From Prevotellaceae bacterium (GTDB lineage: Bacteria > Bacteroidota > Bacteroidia > Bacteroidales > UBA932): a stretch of DNA of 14,526 nt. Numbering within the stretch: position 1 is the first letter of the stretch; each line of letters starts with the position of its first letter. The notes below the pieces were generated by a model, which saw nothing but the letters and a program-made list of their open reading frames with translations, made no database searches and was not told where the DNA came from. The stretch is from positions 1-14,526 of the forward strand of contig JAITKG010000016.1 of NCBI GenBank assembly GCA_031278495.1, given 5' to 3'. Of this stretch, positions 13,909 to 14,526 are shown piece by piece. Position numbers and translations under genes: made by a program.

Positions 13909-14044
13909 CGTCATTCCGAGCGAAGCGAAGCGGAGTCGAGGAATCTGCTGCGATACCCCGCTGTCCAACCCAAACTGCCTGCGTGCTGGAGCAGATTCCT
14001 CCGCTTCGTGCGCTCGTTCCTCGCGCACTCCGGTCGGAATGACG
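13909..14044. repeat. 136-bp inverted-repeat element, MITE-like
   Basis: Perfect 11-bp ends CGTCATTCCGA (13909-13919) and TCGGAATGACG (14034-14044), plus perfect 12-bp inner arms GAGGAATCTGCT (13938-13949) and AGCAGATTCCTC (13990-14001). The arms also contain GAAGCG/CGCTTC stretches. There is no ORF and no transposase. CATTCCGAGCGAAGCG-type palindromes are dispersed in many bacterial genomes. Confidence 0.75.
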
Positions 14045-14098
14045 TTCGCTGTTTGCCGTTCCCCGTTTGCCGTGCGCCGTGCATCGTTTGCCGTTCTC
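14043..14098. repeat. Heptamer array CGTTTGC-like (8 units)
   Basis: Units CGTTCGC, TGTTTGC, CGTTCCC, CGTTTGC, CGTGCGC, CGTGCAT, CGTTTGC, CGTTCTC. It starts at the end of the 136-bp inverted-repeat element. It contains no stop triplets in lattice, unlike the arrays next to genes. Confidence 0.85.
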
Positions 14099-14126
14099 CA
14101 TCATTTCAAGCGAAGCGGAGTAGGGA

Positions 14127-14145
14127 TGCATCCCTACGGGATGCA
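14127..14145. repeat. Perfect hairpin with TAC loop
   Basis: TGCATCCC-TAC-GGGATGCA, an 8-bp perfect stem. It shares the CCTACGG core with hairpins at 187-197 and 14179-14195 and, in reverse, at 162-172. Confidence 0.75.
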
Positions 14146-14178
14146 ATGACCCACCGGCATATTGTGCTACCGAACGAC

Positions 14179-14195
14179 ACATTCCTACGGAATGT
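14179..14195. repeat. Perfect hairpin with TAC loop
   Basis: ACATTCC-TAC-GGAATGT, a 7-bp perfect stem followed by a run of A. Same CCTACGG core as 14127-14145. Confidence 0.7.
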
Positions 14196-14247
14196 AAAAA
14201 AAACACTATGGCATAAATATTCATTCTTTTATTTTTCATTTCTGATT

Positions 14248-14298
14248 GGCTGCTGCGCAGCCCAATTCTTAATTCTTAATTTCTAATTCTTAATTATT
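14248..14298. repeat. GC core hairpin plus AATTCTT heptamer array
   Basis: GGCTGC-TGC-GCAGCC (14248-14262) is followed by five 7-bp units: AATTCTT, AATTCTT, AATTTCT, AATTCTT, AATTATT (14264-14298). TAA occurs every 7 nt, on both strands because of TTAA. Confidence 0.8.
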
Positions 14299-14350
14299 TT
14301 GTTAGGCTGTCATCGTGCTACCCTATGGGTGTTAAGCCATGCGGCTGCAG

Positions 14351-14369
14351 TGCGCGCGCGTCGCGCGCA
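14351..14369. repeat. CG-rich perfect hairpin
   Basis: TGCGCGCG-CGT-CGCGCGCA, an 8-bp perfect stem with a 3-nt loop, followed by an A-rich tract. Function unknown. Confidence 0.65.
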
Positions 14370-14526
14370 AAGAAAAAAAGTAACATTGGACTCAAGTTGT
14401 ACCAGCAAAGCCCGGCTATTTCACACAACGATAGTATTGTGTACCGTCGTTTGTACTAATCACCAATTCGCACTTTTTATTTAATTCAACAATGTAATAA
14501 TAAACGGTACAACCCACCAAATATTA

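Larger units (their letters stand above)
13584..14526. other. Gene-free stretch made of short repeats and palindromes
   Basis: About 0.94 kb with no convincing protein or RNA gene. Apart from the lipoprotein promoter it holds, in order, a GC core, heptamer and octamer arrays, a nested C/G hairpin, a 136-bp inverted-repeat element, another heptamer array, TAC-loop hairpins, a further GC core with AATTCTT repeats, and a CG-rich hairpin. The last 120 bp show no clear structure. A minus-strand frame of about 35 codons (14416-14523) lacks an ATG and could not be assigned. Confidence 0.7.

Noticed and set aside
13712..14149. 145-codon plus-strand frame
   Set aside because: It lies wholly in repeat arrays and palindromes; its residues simply mirror the repeats.
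14351..14369. tRNA or small RNA gene around the CG-rich hairpin
   Set aside because: No cloverleaf arms, T-loop or CCA end; only one short hairpin is visible.
14299..14484. 61-codon plus-strand frame near the right edge
   Set aside because: No recognisable domain, crosses a CG-rich hairpin, and has no plausible leader.
14416..14523. Minus-strand frame of about 35 codons rich in Tyr (ends YYRCVK)
   Set aside because: No ATG, an in-frame stop at 14524-14526, and no certain similarity; could be a gene remnant but cannot be supported.

Overview
This window looks like a chromosomal segment of a Bacteroidota bacterium, most likely of the order Bacteroidales. The evidence is a set of TAnnTTTG-type -7 promoter boxes, A-rich rather than strong Shine-Dalgarno leaders, a RecQ with the long C-terminus usual in that phylum, a type-2 PyrF, a DUF1343/NamZ exo-muramidase and a Bacteroidota-like lipoprotein. 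No rRNA, tRNA, CRISPR array or transposase gene was seen.

Layout. (1) 1-109, minus strand: the N-terminus of a PIN-domain (VapC-like) protein cut by the window edge. (2) 110-464: no gene, but three successive palindromic structures and a 7-bp repeat array that ends exactly at the namZ stop codon. (3) 465-4753, minus strand: a compact probable operon kdsD-lptB-deoC-small outer-membrane protein-namZ with gaps of 11-37 bp, joining Kdo/LPS biogenesis to deoxyribose-phosphate and peptidoglycan-sugar catabolism. (4) 4852-7580, plus strand: recQ and an Lrp/AsnC regulator. (5) 7710-12041, plus strand: mltG, pyrF, and one 750-codon reading frame joining a UbiD-type decarboxylase to a complete O6-alkylguanine-DNA alkyltransferase (Ogt). 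(6) 12084-13583, minus strand: an uncharacterised lipoprotein, convergent with the fusion gene. (7) 13584-14526: about 0.9 kb without a convincing gene, packed with short-period repeats and palindromes.

The most unusual content is a family of composite intergenic repeats. Short GC-rich palindromic cores (GCTGGCGCGCCAGC and relatives) are followed by runs of 7-bp or 8-bp units. The period is kept while the unit sequence drifts. In three places these arrays touch gene ends: they begin or end at the stop codons of mltG and namZ, and they supply the last codons and stop of pyrF. In those arrays the heptamers carry stop triplets every 7 nt, so three units cover all reading frames. At ubiD the array supplies the start codon and the first eleven codons, in place of the usual N-terminal segment of the family. 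The UbiD-Ogt fusion and the repeat intrusion into coding ends are the two points most worth following up.
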